Source of the DNA: Mangifera indica
Lineage: Eukaryota > Streptophyta > Magnoliopsida > Sapindales > Anacardiaceae
DNA: 64,000 nt
NCBI RefSeq assembly: GCF_011075055.1
Contig: NC_058149.1
Coordinates: forward strand, 5,028,449 to 5,092,448
Reading direction: 5' to 3'
The notes below the pieces were generated by a model that was not told the origin of the DNA, did not search any database, and was given only the letters and a program-made list of their open reading frames with translations. Positions 62,101 to 64,000 of this stretch are shown piece by piece. Within the stretch, counting starts at the first letter, position 1, and every line of letters starts with the position of its first letter. A program made the translations under genes and the position numbers.

Positions 62101-62637
62101 GATTCTACGGTATACTCCATGAAAAGGTCTACTCCATAGGAATAAGGGTCATACACAAGTTATTGGATATTTAGATGCTGATTAGACAAGTTCCCCATCA
62201 GACAAACGATCTACTTCTAGGTATTGTATACTCATTGGAGGAAATCTCATATCATGGAAAAATAAGAAACAAGATGTTGTGGCTAGATCAAGTGTAAAAA
62301 CAGAGTATTGTACTATGACTTTAATTACCCGTGAATTTGTCTGGTTAAAGCAATTAATTCACAAGTTGAAATTTGCAAATATATCACAAATGTCATTGCA
62401 TTGTGATAACCAGGTTGCACTACACATTTCTTCCAATCCAGTTTTTTATGAAAGGACAAAACACATAGAAATTGATTATCATTTTGTTCGTGAGAAGATT
62501 ATGTTTGAAAATATTACCACAAGTCATGTCAGTTCAAACGATCAATTTGCTGACATTCTTACTAAATCTCTCCGAGATCCTCAAATTAATTATATTTGTA
62601 ACAAGTTTGACGCATATGACTTATATGCTCCAGCTTG
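59200..62637 (+). pseudogene. Copia-5 pol pseudogene (protease, integrase, RT, RNase H)
   Basis: Protease 'LDFDASDHISG' at about 59224 (D-S-G-A changed to D-F-D-A). GAG-pre-integrase 'HNCLGHLSISKLQKM' and 'CASCQFEKHSRKSF' 59600-59727. Integrase 'FIDDYFRCT' near 59830 and 'AERKNRHLIKT' near 60070. A variable Ser/Pro-rich linker lies in an open frame 60733-61170. RT starts 'MSTLHANGTWELV' at 61170, with '[19 protein letters not shown]' near 61430 and a catalytic-site segment 'VNVDDIVIIG' near 61690 (usual Tyr replaced by Asn). RNase H 'ISWKNKKQDVVARSSVKTEY' near 62250, and an open C-terminus to 62637. Numerous stops and frame changes. Confidence 0.88.
60144..60691 (+). repeat. Tandem duplication of about 274 bp within copia-5 integrase/RT linker
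   Basis: TCAGATGCAGTCCTCATGCC begins at 60144 and again at 60418, and the two units match almost perfectly to CGATATTATCTTT, with only a few substitutions and one 3-bp difference. The first unit's end runs straight into the second unit's start. Confidence 0.92.
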
Positions 62638-62943
62638 AGGGAAGTGTTAAAATATTTATGGTAATATTATGTAAATAAGGTTGCACTACACATTTCTTCC
62701 AATCCAGTTTTTCATGAAAGGACAAAACACATAGAAATTGATTGTCATTTTGTTCATGAGAAGATTATGTCCGACAACATTACTACAAGTCATGTCAGTT
62801 CAAACGATCAGTTTGTTGACATTCTCACTAAATCTCTCCAAGGTCCTCAAATTAATTATATTTGTAACAAGTTTGACGCATATGACTTATATGCTCCAGT
62901 TTGAGGGGAAGTGTTGAAATATCAGTGGTAATATTATGTAAAT
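62412..62943 (+). repeat. Tandem duplication of 266 bp spanning the copia-5 pol end and LTR start
   Basis: Units 62412-62677 and 62678-62943 each contain the RNase H tail, the polypurine tract and the first 35 or so bases of the LTR. The first LTR stub (from about 62645, TGTTAAAATATTTATGG) is cut off after GTAAATA. The units differ by clustered substitutions, for example GTTTGAAAATATTACC versus GTCCGACAACATTACT. Confidence 0.9.
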
Positions 62944-63081
62944 AAAGAATACCTAGATACCTTTCCTAAGAATAGAAGTAATTAATAGTTTTCCTAAATT
63001 AGTCAGATACAATTCTTATATAATGTTGTACTTTTCTTTGAATTAACATAAAAAATAATTCTTTATTCATCTCTGTTCATA
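62912..63081 (+). repeat. 3' LTR of copia-5 (170 bp)
   Basis: Preceded by the polypurine tract TTGAGGGGAAG, begins TGTTGAAATATCAG, ends GTTCATA, and is followed by the duplicated CCCAT. Relative to the 5' LTR it lacks a segment of about 25 bp near its start. Confidence 0.9.
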
Positions 63082-63086
63082 CCCAT

Positions 63087-64000
63087 GATCAACATCTATA
63101 CACAAATTTCATGTCACATAGCCTGGCAAATCTATACTAAGCACTTAAACTCATGTGAAACCCCCAGAAAGTTTTAAACCACTCCACGACATAAAATTCA
63201 TTTCTAAAAAACCGACAAAGATTTTCACAAAGCTTTGGACTTTCATTCTTTAACAGTTTAAAAAAGATGGAGAGCAGGGGAAGGGAAACAATGATTAAAC
63301 GAGAGATCAAAGTGTATCAAACAGGCCCAACACAATAATTGCCTATGACAAATTTATTAAATCACTCACAAATAATACAGTGCATATCTACAAAACTCTA
63401 GGTCATTGTCCAAGATCAACAGGATTTTGGCCTTAGGATTTACCTATAACAAATAGAAAAGTAATTTAACTAATTCAGTCTCAGTTCCCTTCTGTGCAAC
63501 TCTATAACCCTATTTTAGGTTAAATCATGCAAACTTTTGGCAGAATTTTATGGACTTGGCTGGCAGTAATTGATTCAGAAATTTTATTAAAGTAGAAGAA
63601 AACATGCTAAAGTGCACATATTAGCTAGAATATAAAGTACACTTATCACAAGAATCTCTCTCAATCTATAATGTCCAACAGGATTATTAATTTATTAATT
63701 GTATTCCTTTAAGACAAATGAGTTTTCTATAAGTCGGTGAAACAACATTCTTTTATTATTAGACATTAGGGGTAAGAGACTGCAGGTCACTCTATAGAAC
63801 TAAACCACTAAATCCTAATAATATATAATAAACTCTATATCTTTTACTCATTCAAACTAAATGTGATTCACCAAGACAAATCGGTGAAACCTCCATTTCC
63901 AATATCCTCTATGTCAAACCTTTAGTCCAAAATTCAAGTAAAGAAATCTCTTTCAAGCAAAATCAAAATGGTAACACTGATTATCAACACGGTTTGACAA
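63087..64000. other. Right-edge DNA, no gene recognised
   Basis: Moderately AT-rich. On the minus strand GTTATAG at about 63434 is followed by an open stretch 'VNPKAKILLILDNDLEFC', which could be an exon but matches nothing I know and has no linked neighbours. Confidence 0.35.

Larger units (their letters stand above)
56502..63081 (+). mobile_element. Copia-5: Ty1/copia retrotransposon, interrupted by fold-back copy E
   Basis: LTRs at 56502-56694 and 62912-63081 enclose a full copia gag-pol in plus orientation. CCCAT lies immediately outside both ends (56497-56501 and 63082-63086), a perfect 5-bp target duplication. The element carries an 887-bp fold-back in gag and two internal tandem duplications (60144-60691 and 62412-62943). 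Stops and frameshifts make it non-autonomous. Confidence 0.92.

Noticed and set aside
1..64000. CRISPR arrays, bacterial operons, tRNA or rRNA genes
   Set aside because: None seen. The tRNA-like sequences are retrotransposon primer-binding sites, and the repeats are microsatellites or transposon arms.

Overview
The window reads as nuclear DNA of a eudicot plant, probably a long-lived or TE-rich species. It is strongly AT-rich. It has spliced genes with GT-AG introns, a nuclear RbcS, a plant-only VEL-family PHD/FNIII gene, a plant PLS-type PPR gene, and many Ty1/copia elements and MITEs. I cannot name the genus from sequence alone.

Layout. 1-5527: minus-strand copia remnant (copia-1) with a 1.77 kb 5' LTR, running off the left edge. 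5.5-11.9 kb: AT-rich spacer with small fold-back elements and a diverged Mutator-like fold-back (copy F). 11955-19422: complete but dead plus-strand copia-2 with a perfect 5-bp target duplication. 20668-26486: dead minus-strand copia-3 with 141-bp LTRs; its 3' LTR holds an 890-bp fold-back element (copy A), and the whole element sits inside an older AT-rich fold-back MITE. 26.5-42.8 kb: intergenic DNA with fold-back copies B and C, a hAT-like element, short AT palindromic MITEs, microsatellites and a truncated LTR (38.6-39.6 kb) of the copia-1 family. 42.8-51.8 kb is the gene island: a VIL2/VEL1-type VIN3-like gene, an intronless E-type PPR gene and a divergent three-exon RbcS, all on the plus strand. 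52.8-53.5 kb: fold-back copy D. 56502-63081: dead plus-strand copia-5 with a perfect 5-bp target duplication, interrupted in gag by fold-back copy E and carrying two internal tandem duplications. The flanks of copia-5 may be intronic to an unrecognised minus-strand gene, but this is weakly supported.

The most notable structure is a family of non-autonomous long-TIR elements (copies A-E, 740-890 bp). Each is flanked by a 9-bp target-site duplication (perfect in four, 8/9 in one), which points to the Mutator-like (MULE) superfamily. The copies span a gradient from a CpG-rich, near-perfect palindrome (E) to AT-rich decayed copies. Every retrotransposon coding region here carries stops or frameshifts, so only the three genes at 43-52 kb look functional. 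They do not form a pathway together: a Polycomb-associated repressor, an organellar RNA-processing factor and a Rubisco small subunit are neighbours by position only.
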